From the NCBI RefSeq assembly GCF_900142215.1, contig NZ_FRAC01000023.1, positions 62,001 through 126,000 of the forward strand: a stretch of 64,000 bases of DNA, given 5' to 3'. Below are positions 25,549-33,864 of this stretch, one piece after another (position 1 is the first letter of the stretch; every line of letters begins with the position of its first letter). This stretch comes from Anaerocolumna jejuensis DSM 15929 (lineage in GTDB: Bacteria; Bacillota; Clostridia; Lachnospirales; Lachnospiraceae). The notes beneath the pieces were generated by a model. The model was given only the letters and a program-made list of their open reading frames with translations, had not been told where the DNA came from and made no database searches. The translations under genes and the position numbers were made by a program.

Positions 25549-26346
25549 TCACCTAATACTCTTTTGAAAATGCTGATAGTCCTTCAGAGAGGACCAGGAG
25601 CCGCCCCAGGTAAAGCCTCTCTTTATAAATGCCTGGTAACAGATGTCATCCTTTTTAATATAATAGGGATTTTCAAGGCTTCTGTTGGCATATTTCTTTC
25701 CCTCTGCCGGAGAAACCACAGTTTTACCATTTGATTTCTGAACGCTGGGGTTATAAAGAGGGTTGATATCAATTGCAAGGCCCAGAGCATGCTTTGATAA
25801 ATTATTAGAGCCTGCAATGGTGCGGTAATTAAAAGCGGAGGTATTGTCATCCTTCATGGAAGCTTCATCATCGGCCTCATATTCATCCACCAGCACCATT
25901 TTTTCGATGGGATAGTTAGCATTGTAAAGTTCTTTGAAGACGGCTAAAATATCCTTTGCGATCTTCTTGTTCACAATCAGCTCCCCTATGTGGGTTTCCT
26001 TATCAAATCCATAATATAAAACCCTGACATACCGTAATTCTGAAAGAGCCACCTTCCCATCTTTCTTATAAGATTTATCCATAATTCTATTTTTCACGGA
26101 AGCTTTAATTGGCTGTGCATAGAAGCAGCTGTCTGTTCCGCCTTTTACCCTGGCAGGGTCCAGAATCGAGCCGGCTGTTAAAGTATCCAGGGATTTTCTG
26201 TTTAACAGGGCGGAAGCTTCTGCACTGCTTTTGGCATAGGTTTTGATGCCCAAGGAAATCAGAAGGGCAAGAAGCAGGAAGCCTGTGAAATAGGACAACC
26301 GTCTGCCAGAGTATTTTCCTTTACCGGGTTTTGTTCCGGAAAGCAT
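25549..26346 (-). CDS. M15-family D-Ala-D-Ala carboxypeptidase-like protein
   Basis: Probable peptidoglycan peptidase outside the membrane, anchored by an N-terminal helix (about residues 20-38). Of 265 residues, the C-terminal part carries the zinc site of the M15 family: SKHALGLAIDINP gives H186 and D193, and DYQHFQ gives H259. The stretch AFIKRGFTWGGSWSSLKD before the last histidine is also typical. The usual glutamate next to the last histidine (HFE) is a glutamine here, though the catalytic acid is normally the aspartate three residues before it. AAGGAGGGATT precedes the ATG. It lies 20 bases after the small gene at 26366-26635 and is probably in one operon with it. Confidence 0.85.
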   Translation of the reverse strand: MLSGTKPGKGKYSGRRLSYFTGFLLLALLISLGIKTYAKSSAEASALLNRKSLDTLTAGSILDPARVKGGTDSCFYAQPIKASVKNRIMDKSYKKDGKVALSELRYVRVLYYGFDKETHIGELIVNKKIAKDILAVFKELYNANYPIEKMVLVDEYEADDEASMKDDNTSAFNYRTIAGSNNLSKHALGLAIDINPLYNPSVQKSNGKTVVSPAEGKKYANRSLENPYYIKKDDICYQAFIKRGFTWGGSWSSLKDYQHFQKSIR

Positions 26347-26365
26347 AAGAATCCCTCCTTCTTTC

Positions 26366-26635
26366 TTAATCTTCCTCTATTACATGAATTTCAAGATAAT
26401 CAAAGTCAATGGGGTCAATGAAATTATCCTGATGGAATCTTGCCTTATCATGCTTTTTAAATTCAGCCACTGTGGAATCCAGCCATATCGGCTTGGATAA
26501 ATCAAATTGATAGCATATTTCATCTACCGCAGCAAAGACCTTCCTTGTGCGGTTTAAGGAAGCATCATCATTTTCAATGACCATATCGGATAGCATTCTG
26601 TTTTCTTTGAATATTTTTGCCCATAAACGAAACAT
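26366..26635 (-). CDS. Small conserved-looking protein of unknown function
   Basis: Cytoplasmic protein of 89 residues, not recognised. It begins MFRLWAKIFKENRMLSDMVIE and is rich in charged residues, with DNFIDPIDFDYLEIHVIEE at the end. AAAGGGG lies before the chosen ATG at 26635; the frame is open to 26659 without a ribosome site. A perfect 10-bp hairpin (26653-26675) lies immediately upstream. It precedes the M15 peptidase gene by 20 bases. Confidence 0.65.
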   Translation of the reverse strand: MFRLWAKIFKENRMLSDMVIENDDASLNRTRKVFAAVDEICYQFDLSKPIWLDSTVAEFKKHDKARFHQDNFIDPIDFDYLEIHVIEED

Positions 26636-26652
26636 AATAACCCCTTTCGCGG

Positions 26653-26675
26653 CTATCAAATTTTCAATTTGATAG
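26653..26675. promoter_or_regulatory. Hairpin in the leader of the 26366-26635 gene
   Basis: A perfect inverted repeat CTATCAAATT-TTC-AATTTGATAG just upstream of the ribosome site on the - strand. It could control translation or bind a regulator. Confidence 0.4.
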
Positions 26676-27056
26676 TATTGAATAAAATATCTATAGGACT
26701 ATAATGTGCCCTGAAAGATTAGTTTTAAGTATACCATGGTCATTTGCTTTTTGAAATCCCTAAAATTGATTCGTGTGCCATAAGTTGGTCTAAGCTTTCC
26801 TCTATGCATCTTTGTGGCATAAAAATGCGGCCAAGTAACTTTTACGGAGCGGAGTGTATTTTTATAACATAAACTTGCCGGGTTTCAGACATTACATAAA
26901 ACTTAAAAAATAGGAAATCCTATCAGATAAAAAAGAGAGCTATTCTTTTTTTGGCAGTATCGCAGGTTTGCCTGGGATATGTATGAACCTTAGGCTGAAG
27001 GAAAAATGAATAAAAGAAAGGATGCCCAATGGTGATTCTTTCAGCCTGTTTTCACT
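26676..27056. other. Intergenic region between divergent genes
   Basis: About 380 bases. I see no gene I can support. It should carry the promoters for the M15 operon on the - strand and for the small gene at 27057 on the + strand. Confidence 0.4.
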
Positions 27057-27278
27057 ATGGCAAATGGTGTTGAAATGAGTAAAATGAATAAGAATGACGA
27101 ATCTAAGATACCTTATATGAAGGAAGAGCTCCCGGTTATCAATCCTTCCTTCATTCCTGAACCAGGCTATGACAATATAGATAATATTCCGGATGGAGAC
27201 GAGTATCCGTCCTATCAGGAACCACTTCCCATTGACAAGCCTTCGGAATTTGGTGACAACAACGTGAAAGAATTTTAG
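27057..27278 (+). CDS. Small acidic protein, hypothetical
   Basis: Frame of 73 residues with a Pro, Asp and Glu rich composition (for example IPEPGYDNIDNIPDGDEYPS), no membrane helix and no known domain. Several starts are possible (27057, 27075 and 27084) and none has a strong ribosome site. A good terminator 40 bases after its stop supports it being transcribed. It is weaker than its neighbours but better than a chance frame. Confidence 0.45.
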   Translation: MANGVEMSKMNKNDESKIPYMKEELPVINPSFIPEPGYDNIDNIPDGDEYPSYQEPLPIDKPSEFGDNNVKEF

Positions 27279-27318
27279 TAAAATCAAGGAAAGACGAAAG
27301 CTGAAAGGGCATAAGTTA

Positions 27319-27356
27319 CGGCAAACCCATCTGTTTGCCGTTGCTTTTGTTCTTTT
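27319..27356 (+). terminator. Terminator after the small acidic protein gene
   Basis: An 8-bp stem CGGCAAAC (27319-27326) with GTTTGCCG (27333-27340), a 6-base loop and then a T-rich tail. Confidence 0.75.
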
Positions 27357-27447
27357 ATTATAATACAATAGAAATATAGTAGGGAGCGGTATAAAAGGGC
27401 TGTTGTAAATGAATAACAGAGAAAGGTTATAAAAGTGAGGTGTTTTT

Positions 27448-27981
27448 ATGGAGGGGCAGGACAGAAGGAATGAACTGACTAGGATACTGGAGGAGACGAA
27501 GGAACCGGTATCCGGTACGGAATTAGCAAAAAGATTAGGGGTCAGCCGCCAGGTAATTGTACAGGATATTGCACTTTTAAGGGCGGTTAATAAGAATATC
27601 CTGTCTACAACCAAGGGGTATCTGATCTATAAACAGGAAAAGCAGAAGGTAAACCGTTGCTTTGCTACAAGGCACACTACGGAAGAAATAGAAGATGAGT
27701 TAAATACAATAGTGGATAACGGCGGCAAGGTGCTGGATGTTATCGTTATGCATGACCTTTATGGTGAAATATCGGTTGATTTAATAATTAAAAACCGCAG
27801 AGATGTTGCAGACTTTGTAGAAAAGGTAAAAGCAAAAAGAACGGTACCTTTAAAGGACCTGACCAATGGAACCCATTTACATACGGTGGAGGCTGACTCA
27901 GAGGAGATTCTGGATCAGATAGAGCGGGCTCTCAGGGAAAAGAATTATCTTGTGAGCACCACATCTTTTGGGAAAGAGTAA
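27448..27981 (+). CDS. niaR: NiaR-type nicotinate-responsive transcription repressor (3H domain)
   Basis: DNA-binding repressor of NAD precursor genes that responds to nicotinic acid. It has 177 residues: an N-terminal HTH_11 winged helix (about 7-60, GTELAKRLGVSRQVIVQDIALLRA) and the 3H domain with its conserved histidines in CFATRHTTEE, VIVMHDLYGEI and NGTHLHTVE, which form the metal/ligand site. GTGAGGTG precedes the ATG. No NAD biosynthesis or niaP gene lies in the window, so its targets must be elsewhere. It sits 100 bases before dnaX. Confidence 0.9.
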   Translation: MEGQDRRNELTRILEETKEPVSGTELAKRLGVSRQVIVQDIALLRAVNKNILSTTKGYLIYKQEKQKVNRCFATRHTTEEIEDELNTIVDNGGKVLDVIVMHDLYGEISVDLIIKNRRDVADFVEKVKAKRTVPLKDLTNGTHLHTVEADSEEILDQIERALREKNYLVSTTSFGKE

Positions 27982-28081
27982 GAATACTTTGACAACTATT
28001 CTAACCATTGGTAAAATAGATAGGAAGCAGATAAGGAACAGAATGTAAGCTGAAAGAAACATAAAAAGAGGAAGTGTAAGC

Positions 28082-29644
28082 ATGTCATATACAGCGCTTT
28101 ACAGAAAATTCCGCCCCACTGATTTTCATGATGTAAAGGGTCAGGACCACATTGTTACAACTCTGAAAAATCAGATAAAATCAGACCGGATAGGGCATGC
28201 CTATTTATTTTGCGGAACCAGAGGAACCGGAAAGACAACCATCGCCAAAATTCTTGGCAAAGCAGTTAACTGCGAACATCCCATAGACGGTAATCCCTGC
28301 AATGAATGTGAGACATGCCGCTCCATTCAAAACGGCACCTCTATGAATGTAATTGAAATAGATGCCGCATCCAATAACGGTGTGGATAATATCAGAGAAA
28401 TCGTGGAGGAAGTGAGGTATTCTCCGACGGAGGGAAAGTATAAGGTCTATATTATAGATGAGGTCCATATGCTTTCCACAGGAGCATTTAATGCACTGTT
28501 AAAAACCCTGGAAGAGCCGCCCTCCTATGTAATTTTTATACTGGCGACCACAGAAGCCCAGAAGATTCCCATTACCATCCTGTCCAGATGTCAGCGATAT
28601 GACTTTAAACGGATAACCATAGACACTATTTCAGACAGGCTGAAAGAGCTGATAAAGGCAGAAGGGGTTGAGGCAGAGGAAAAGGCCATCCGCTACATTG
28701 CAAGGATGGGTGACGGTTCCTTAAGAGATGCCTTAAGCCTCTTAGACCAGTGTATTGCCTTTTATTATGGACAGCTTTTAACTTACGACAAGGTACTTGA
28801 GGTACTTGGCGCAGTTGATGTGGAAGTATTTGCAAGACTTCTAAAGGCTATTGCACAAAATGATGTAGGACAATGCATGGCTATCCTGGAGGAATTGATT
28901 ATAAGCGGCAGGGAGCTTACCCAGTTCACGGTGGATTTCACCTGGTATTTAAGGAATCTGCTTTTGGTAAAGACCTCGGAGGATGCCAGTGAAGCCGTTG
29001 AAGTGTCCACAGAAAATCTCGCTTTGTTGGAAGAGCAGGCAAAGGTATGGAATACGGACACCTTAATACGCTATATACGGATATTTTCTGATTTATCCAA
29101 TCAGATCCGTTATGCCTCCCAGAAAAGAGTTATGGTGGAGGTAGCATTGATTAAGCTGTGCAGGCCTCAGATGGAAAAGAGCTACGAGGATATCTTAGAG
29201 AGGATAAGGCAGTTAGAGGCAAAGCTTGAAAATGGTGTCACAGTAACAGTTAGAGAAAAAGAAACAACCGAAAGGGAGCCGGCAAAAAGGGAGGAAATTC
29301 CTGTGGAATTACCCAAGGCCATACCGGAGGACTTAAAGCTGGTAGCAAAAAACTGGAGTAATATTGTGGCCACGACCACTGGCATCACGAAGGTTTCTTT
29401 GGGAAATGCCAGGCCAAGTATGGGAAATAATAATACACTCCTTCTGGTATTTACCGATGAGTGGGACCTGGAAGCTCTGAAGAAGGAAGCCCATATGCAG
29501 GAGCTCAAAAGTGCCATAGCAAGGTTTGTTCCAAAGGATGTAGAGGTTACAACAAAGCTCATAACTGCTGAAAAGGAATCGGCAGAAGAAGCCTTTGACT
29601 TACGAAGGATTATAAAAAACATTGACATAGAATATGAAGATTAA
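28082..29644 (+). CDS. dnaX: DNA polymerase III gamma/tau subunit
   Basis: ATPase subunit of the clamp loader that places the sliding clamp on DNA. It has 520 residues. It opens YTALYRKFRPTDFHDVKGQ, carries the Walker A loop GTRGTGKTT, the four-cysteine zinc module CEHPIDGNPCNECETC, the Walker B region YIIDEVHML and the sensor SRCQRYDFKR. The C-terminal part (about 400-520) is the shorter tau-like region. GAGGAAGTG lies before the ATG. It heads the dnaX-ybaB-recR run, a classic bacterial gene order, with 20 bases to the next gene. Confidence 0.96.
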   Translation: MSYTALYRKFRPTDFHDVKGQDHIVTTLKNQIKSDRIGHAYLFCGTRGTGKTTIAKILGKAVNCEHPIDGNPCNECETCRSIQNGTSMNVIEIDAASNNGVDNIREIVEEVRYSPTEGKYKVYIIDEVHMLSTGAFNALLKTLEEPPSYVIFILATTEAQKIPITILSRCQRYDFKRITIDTISDRLKELIKAEGVEAEEKAIRYIARMGDGSLRDALSLLDQCIAFYYGQLLTYDKVLEVLGAVDVEVFARLLKAIAQNDVGQCMAILEELIISGRELTQFTVDFTWYLRNLLLVKTSEDASEAVEVSTENLALLEEQAKVWNTDTLIRYIRIFSDLSNQIRYASQKRVMVEVALIKLCRPQMEKSYEDILERIRQLEAKLENGVTVTVREKETTEREPAKREEIPVELPKAIPEDLKLVAKNWSNIVATTTGITKVSLGNARPSMGNNNTLLLVFTDEWDLEALKKEAHMQELKSAIARFVPKDVEVTTKLITAEKESAEEAFDLRRIIKNIDIEYED

Positions 29645-29664
29645 TAGAAAAGGAGAACATTAAC

Positions 29665-30021
29665 ATGGCAAAACGCGGAGGATTTCCGGGAGGAGCAATG
29701 CCCGGCAACATGAATAATTTAATGAAACAGGCTCAGAGAATGCAAAAGCAGATGGAGGAAAAGACCAAAGAAATAGAGGAAAAAGAGTGGGAAGCCTCTG
29801 CCGGCGGCGGAGCAGTAACAGTAAAGGTATCCGGTAAGAAGGAAATAACAGCTGTTACCCTGTCAAAGGAAGTAGTAGACCCCGATGATATCGAAATGCT
29901 TCAGGACCTAATTATGGCGGCTGCCAACGAAGCTTTTCGTAAGATGGAAGAAGAATCCCAGTCAGTAATGGGACAGATAACAGGAGGCCTGGGAGGTCTT
30001 GGCGGCGGTTTTCCTTTCTAA
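29665..30021 (+). CDS. YbaB/EbfC family nucleoid-associated protein
   Basis: Small DNA-binding protein of 118 residues that forms a tweezer-like dimer. It starts with the glycine-rich MAKRGGFPGGAMPGNMNNLM, then a helical part (AQRMQKQMEEKTKEIEEKE), the beta part with GGGAVTVKVSGKKEI, and a C-terminal helix ending in a glycine-rich tail. AAAAGGAG lies before the ATG. It sits between dnaX and recR, as in most bacteria. Confidence 0.94.
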   Translation: MAKRGGFPGGAMPGNMNNLMKQAQRMQKQMEEKTKEIEEKEWEASAGGGAVTVKVSGKKEITAVTLSKEVVDPDDIEMLQDLIMAAANEAFRKMEEESQSVMGQITGGLGGLGGGFPF

Positions 30022-30108
30022 GGAGCGGTTTTCAATCACATTGCTTTTATAGAAAGTAATTTCCTGCAAAATTTCCAATCTATTTTATGAAATAAACAAT
30101 GAAAAGAA

Positions 30109-30187
30109 AAAATGGCTGTTACAGAAGGTTTTTCACATGGGGTGCAGAGACTGTACCCAAAAGCTTCCTGAACAGCCATTTTATTTG
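30109..30187 (+). terminator. Long imperfect hairpin between ybaB and recR
   Basis: Outer arms AAAATGGCTGTT (30109-30120) and AACAGCCATTTT (30171-30182) pair perfectly. The interior continues pairing imperfectly (AGAAGG with CTTCCT, GGGGT with ACCC), and TTT follows. It may end or attenuate transcription before recR. Confidence 0.65.
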
Positions 30188-30298
30188 GTTAATTTTTACT
30201 TTGAAGTTTATTCTTGAAAACAGAAAAATAATCAAGTATGATGATAATAGTATGCAGATCAGCTGCAGAAAAAAGAAAAATTTCCAGAAAGAGGATAT

Positions 30299-30895
30299 AT
30301 GAATTATTACAGCAGTCAAATCAGCAAATTAATAGAAGAATTATCAAGGCTGCCCGGAATTGGAGCAAAAACAGCCCAAAGGCTTGCCTTTTACATCATA
30401 AATATGCCCCAGGATCAGGTAAATAACCTATCCCAGGCCATTACCTCAGCCAAAGCCAATGTAAGATACTGCAAGGAGTGCTATACCCTGACGGATAGTG
30501 AATATTGCCCCATTTGCGCCAGTGATAAAAGAGATCACCACACCATAATGGTGGTTGAAAATCCAAGGGATTTGGCGGCCTATGAGAAAACCGGAAGATA
30601 TGACGGAGTATACCATGTCCTTCACGGAGCTATTTCTCCCATGCTCGGTATCGGACCTGACGAGATTAAGCTAAAAGAGCTGATTGTCAGACTGGAAGGG
30701 GATATCAAAGAGGTTATCATTGCCACCAATTCCAGCCTGGAAGGGGAAACCACCGCAATGTATATCAGTAAACTGATTAAGCCTACCGGTATTAAGGTAA
30801 GCCGTATCGCCAGCGGAGTGCCTGTTGGCGGAGACCTGGAGTATATTGACGAGGTGACGTTGCTGCGAGCTTTAGAGGGCAGAGTGGAGCTGTAA
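30299..30895 (+). CDS. recR: Recombination protein RecR
   Basis: Works with RecF and RecO to load RecA at single-stranded gaps. It has 198 residues, the normal length. It has the helix-hairpin-helix LSRLPGIGAKTAQRLAF, the zinc module with CKECYTLTDSEYCPIC, and the Toprim domain with VVENPRDLAAYEKTG. AAAGAGG lies before the ATG. It is the third gene of the dnaX cluster, though a hairpin lies between it and ybaB. Confidence 0.96.
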   Translation: MNYYSSQISKLIEELSRLPGIGAKTAQRLAFYIINMPQDQVNNLSQAITSAKANVRYCKECYTLTDSEYCPICASDKRDHHTIMVVENPRDLAAYEKTGRYDGVYHVLHGAISPMLGIGPDEIKLKELIVRLEGDIKEVIIATNSSLEGETTAMYISKLIKPTGIKVSRIASGVPVGGDLEYIDEVTLLRALEGRVEL

Positions 30896-30950
30896 TTGAA
30901 GTGAATTTTGTGTCATTGGGAGTTATCATTACATTAAGGAGAATATGGGA

Positions 30951-32525
30951 ATGTACTATGGAAAAAATAAAATGAAACATTTTTGCCTGATTAGCTTAAT
31001 ATGTATTTTAGGCTTCCCTTTTACAACAATACATGCAAAAGCTTATAATGAGAAGGATGTTTATACTGCCTACGAGAAATTGATAAATAATGAGCACAAT
31101 GAGGACGAGAAATATAATAAATCTCATGACTATAATACTCAATCGACATATTACAGTATTGTAAATATTGATTCAGCAGGTGCACCTGAACTGGTAATAA
31201 ACAAAAGGGATTCCATATCGTATATAGGAGGCATGACTAAAGTATATTCCTATAAAAATGGGAAAGCTTATTTGGTCTGCAAAGATGATGATGAAGTATC
31301 TCATAGTCTTTATAAAGGAAACAATTGTATTTATTCGGTTCAAGGTACTGATACGATGGGTATTCCTCAAATGTATGATAGAATTTCATTAGACAAGGGT
31401 TTAGAAGAAAGCTACATTAGTTATGACAAATACTATTTTGACTATGATAAAACAGGAGAATTGGTTCCGTTATCTGCCAGTCAGATAAAAGAATATGAAA
31501 AAATAAATGGAGGACCCAGCTCCGGTAACAGATTATATGGCAAAGCAGCAAATTATAAAGATGTGTACAAGGCTATAACAAAATTTAAGACAAAAATTGT
31601 AATGGATAATGTTGATTCAAAAAATAATTTGAAAAAAGCTTTTGGAATGACTGTCGAGTTGGGCAATACAACAAATAACTATTTAAGCAGAGATGGCGGC
31701 CCCTTCTCCTGTAGTGATGGAACTTATCTATTTATTGCCAGTCAAGATGGAATTTATAAGACAAATATAAAAACTCATAAGACAGAAAAAATTGTATCAG
31801 TAAACCAAAGTAATGGAATATATTGCATAAGCAAGAGAGGCGATTATATCTATTATGTATGGGATAAAGCATATGGTTCCGATGAATTGGATGCCTATAT
31901 TTATAGGGTTAAAAAAGATGGTACAAATAAAAAAGAATTACTGAAAGGGAATGGTACATATATAGTAGGTGATATTATGTACTATTATGATTATGATAAT
32001 AATCAAGAATGTAAGTTGAATTTAAATACTTTAGAAAGCCAGGCTGTTGAAGTGGGGAAGGCAATACTTACAGTCAGTAGCTCATCGGTCTATCGTAAAA
32101 ATGATTACGTAACTCAAGAGCCATATTATAAAGTTACAGATATTATAGTTTCCGGCTATGATGCTATTTATGATAATTATTTTTATTATGTGGGCAATAC
32201 GGGGAAGGATAGCTACTATATTTACAGGCAGAAAAGTACAGGAAAAGACAAGTCAAAGGTTGTAGATAAAATGTCTTCAACTGCTTTTTCAATCTATGAT
32301 GGATATTTGTATTATATAAACAATAACAATTTATACAGGATTAATTTAAAAACGCAGAAAACTTCAGCAGTTTGTAAAATTGAAAAGAATGTTTCGAACA
32401 TAAGTGTTTATAAAAACTGTATATATTATTCTGTTTGGGTTGAAAACACACTTAAGATAGAAGAGTATATTATGAACCTTGATGGGACCATGAAAAAGAA
32501 GATAGCGGAAAGATATATATCTTAA
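30951..32525 (+). CDS. Secreted DUF5050-like beta-propeller protein
   Basis: Exported protein of 524 residues with a signal peptide (basic start, MKHFCLISLICILGFPF, cleavage near IHAKA). The second half consists of repeated units of the type DGIYKTNIKTHKTEKI, DAYIYRVKKDGTNKKELL, YYIYRQKSTGKDKSKVV and NNLYRINLKTQKTS, the pattern of DUF5050 and similar beta-propellers. The first part is a different Tyr-rich domain. The start at 30951 leaves 9 bases after AAGGAG; the ATG at 30945 is too close. Its base composition is clearly more AT-rich than recR, which suggests an accessory gene. Confidence 0.72.
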   Translation: MYYGKNKMKHFCLISLICILGFPFTTIHAKAYNEKDVYTAYEKLINNEHNEDEKYNKSHDYNTQSTYYSIVNIDSAGAPELVINKRDSISYIGGMTKVYSYKNGKAYLVCKDDDEVSHSLYKGNNCIYSVQGTDTMGIPQMYDRISLDKGLEESYISYDKYYFDYDKTGELVPLSASQIKEYEKINGGPSSGNRLYGKAANYKDVYKAITKFKTKIVMDNVDSKNNLKKAFGMTVELGNTTNNYLSRDGGPFSCSDGTYLFIASQDGIYKTNIKTHKTEKIVSVNQSNGIYCISKRGDYIYYVWDKAYGSDELDAYIYRVKKDGTNKKELLKGNGTYIVGDIMYYYDYDNNQECKLNLNTLESQAVEVGKAILTVSSSSVYRKNDYVTQEPYYKVTDIIVSGYDAIYDNYFYYVGNTGKDSYYIYRQKSTGKDKSKVVDKMSSTAFSIYDGYLYYINNNNLYRINLKTQKTSAVCKIEKNVSNISVYKNCIYYSVWVENTLKIEEYIMNLDGTMKKKIAERYIS

Positions 32526-32848
32526 TAAAGATATGATAAGATACAATGAATGATTTTTGATTTTTATTGCAAAAGCTTGTTTGACTTAATATGATATTTT
32601 TAGTCCAATACTACTGTGTACCAAGGCACTCCATCTTATCGTTGTGCCAGCCACATTATCCTCATAGACAGATATAAAAGAAAATACGAATATAATTAAG
32701 AAATCAGACATAGACAGTGTGAAGTGCACCGCCTCAGGTCTGTTTTTTTACACATTTTGTCTGAGAATAGTTTTTAACGGTTTAGTAATGCACGTTGATT
32801 TTTAACAGATATTTCGCTAAAATTAAATAAAAAACAGGAGATTTCATT
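32526..32848. other. AT-rich intergenic stretch
   Basis: About 320 bases with no gene seen. A weak hairpin CAGAC...GTCTG followed by TTTTTTT (about 32705-32751) could end transcription of the gene before it. Confidence 0.4.
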
Positions 32849-33493
32849 ATGGGAATATCAAATAAAATGAGAAAAAGATCCGGGATAGCATTATTTATGG
32901 TAATGGTAATATTCATAACATTATTCTCAGAATCAAATGTATACGCAGCATATAAAACCGACTACATCAAACTATATGCAAAAAAGCTTAATTCTATCGA
33001 AAAAGAATGGTATGAAAAATACGGTGATGAAGGAATTGATTATAGTGGGAATAAATCAATTCGCTTTTGCTTACTGGACTTAAATGGAGACGGCATAAAG
33101 GAATTAATTGTTCGGGATATGAATGTGAGGTTTGATGCATATGAAGTATACACCTATTATAATAAAAAAGTAAAATTGGTGACAGCTTCTTACGGAGTCA
33201 TATTAATGTTAAACACATATTCTAAAAAGAATGCAATTGGAATTATGGTATTTGATGACAATTCCAAAGCATATGGAACGACATATTATAAAATCAAAAA
33301 CGGTAAGTTGAAAAAAATTGAAAGCTGCTATTATGAAAGTAAAGACTTTAATGGAAAAAAAGATATATACTATATCAACAAGAAAGTAACCTCAAAGCTG
33401 AAATATAAAAATTTAATAAAAAAATATGGTAATGAGGATACATTGGATTTACATGTAATTAGCAGTAATAACATTCAAAAATATTGTAATTGA
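32849..33493 (+). CDS. Small secreted protein with a DxNGDG calcium-type loop
   Basis: Exported protein of 214 residues, with a signal peptide (basic start, IALFMVMVIFITLF, cleavage near VYAA). The segment FCLLDLNGDGIKELIVRD is a calcium-binding loop of the FG-GAP/EF-hand type (D-x-N-x-D-G). The rest is rich in Lys, Tyr and Asn, and not recognised. ACAGGAGAT lies before the ATG. It shares an AT-rich style with the gene at 30951, and both carry the same sort of surface-exposed composition. Confidence 0.68.
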   Translation: MGISNKMRKRSGIALFMVMVIFITLFSESNVYAAYKTDYIKLYAKKLNSIEKEWYEKYGDEGIDYSGNKSIRFCLLDLNGDGIKELIVRDMNVRFDAYEVYTYYNKKVKLVTASYGVILMLNTYSKKNAIGIMVFDDNSKAYGTTYYKIKNGKLKKIESCYYESKDFNGKKDIYYINKKVTSKLKYKNLIKKYGNEDTLDLHVISSNNIQKYCN

Positions 33494-33864
33494 AATGTCA
33501 AAGGTGCTCCGGTTTTTCTAAAGCTTTGAAATGAAAGAATTCCAGAAAGTCAGGTTCAGAGAATCGCCTGCGACTATTATAGACAAAATAATAAGTTTTC
33601 TACGATAAATTGCCATTTTTCTATTTCTACTGTATAATAATATTTCGTTAAATGAACTGCTGGGTGGAAGAGATTCCCTTTGGACGAACAATCATAATAC
33701 ATGGCAAGACTGCCATCCACAATAGTCTATTACTGCCTTTACAGGGATATCAATAAAAGAGGACCAGTACATATTCCCCTTTGCAATATCCCAGCAATTG
33801 GCTTACAGCAGTTTCAGGTAAATGTTAGGAATTTTAGTACGAATGAATGGCATGGAGGTAGAAT
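33494..33864. other. Intergenic region with promoter and long leader
   Basis: About 370 bases. It holds a strong promoter at 33610-33638 and about 220 bases of probable untranslated leader for the HD-GYP gene. The leader can fold a hairpin ATGGCA-AGAC-TGCCAT, with outer GTGGA/TCCAC pairing. No known riboswitch was recognised. An open frame of 65 codons at 33701 overlaps the next gene, and I do not support it. Confidence 0.45.
33610..33638 (+). promoter_or_regulatory. Sigma-A-type promoter for the HD-GYP gene
   Basis: TTGCCA (33610-33615) and a perfect TATAAT (33633-33638), 17 bases apart. It lies 226 bases before the start codon. Confidence 0.7.

Noticed and set aside
26940..27614. 224-codon frame on the - strand
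   Set aside because: Overlaps the small acidic gene, a good terminator and the start of niaR, and reads as a low-quality composition with no ribosome site.
27982..28081. Signal recognition particle RNA before dnaX
   Set aside because: The gap is only 100 bases and no SRP core was seen.
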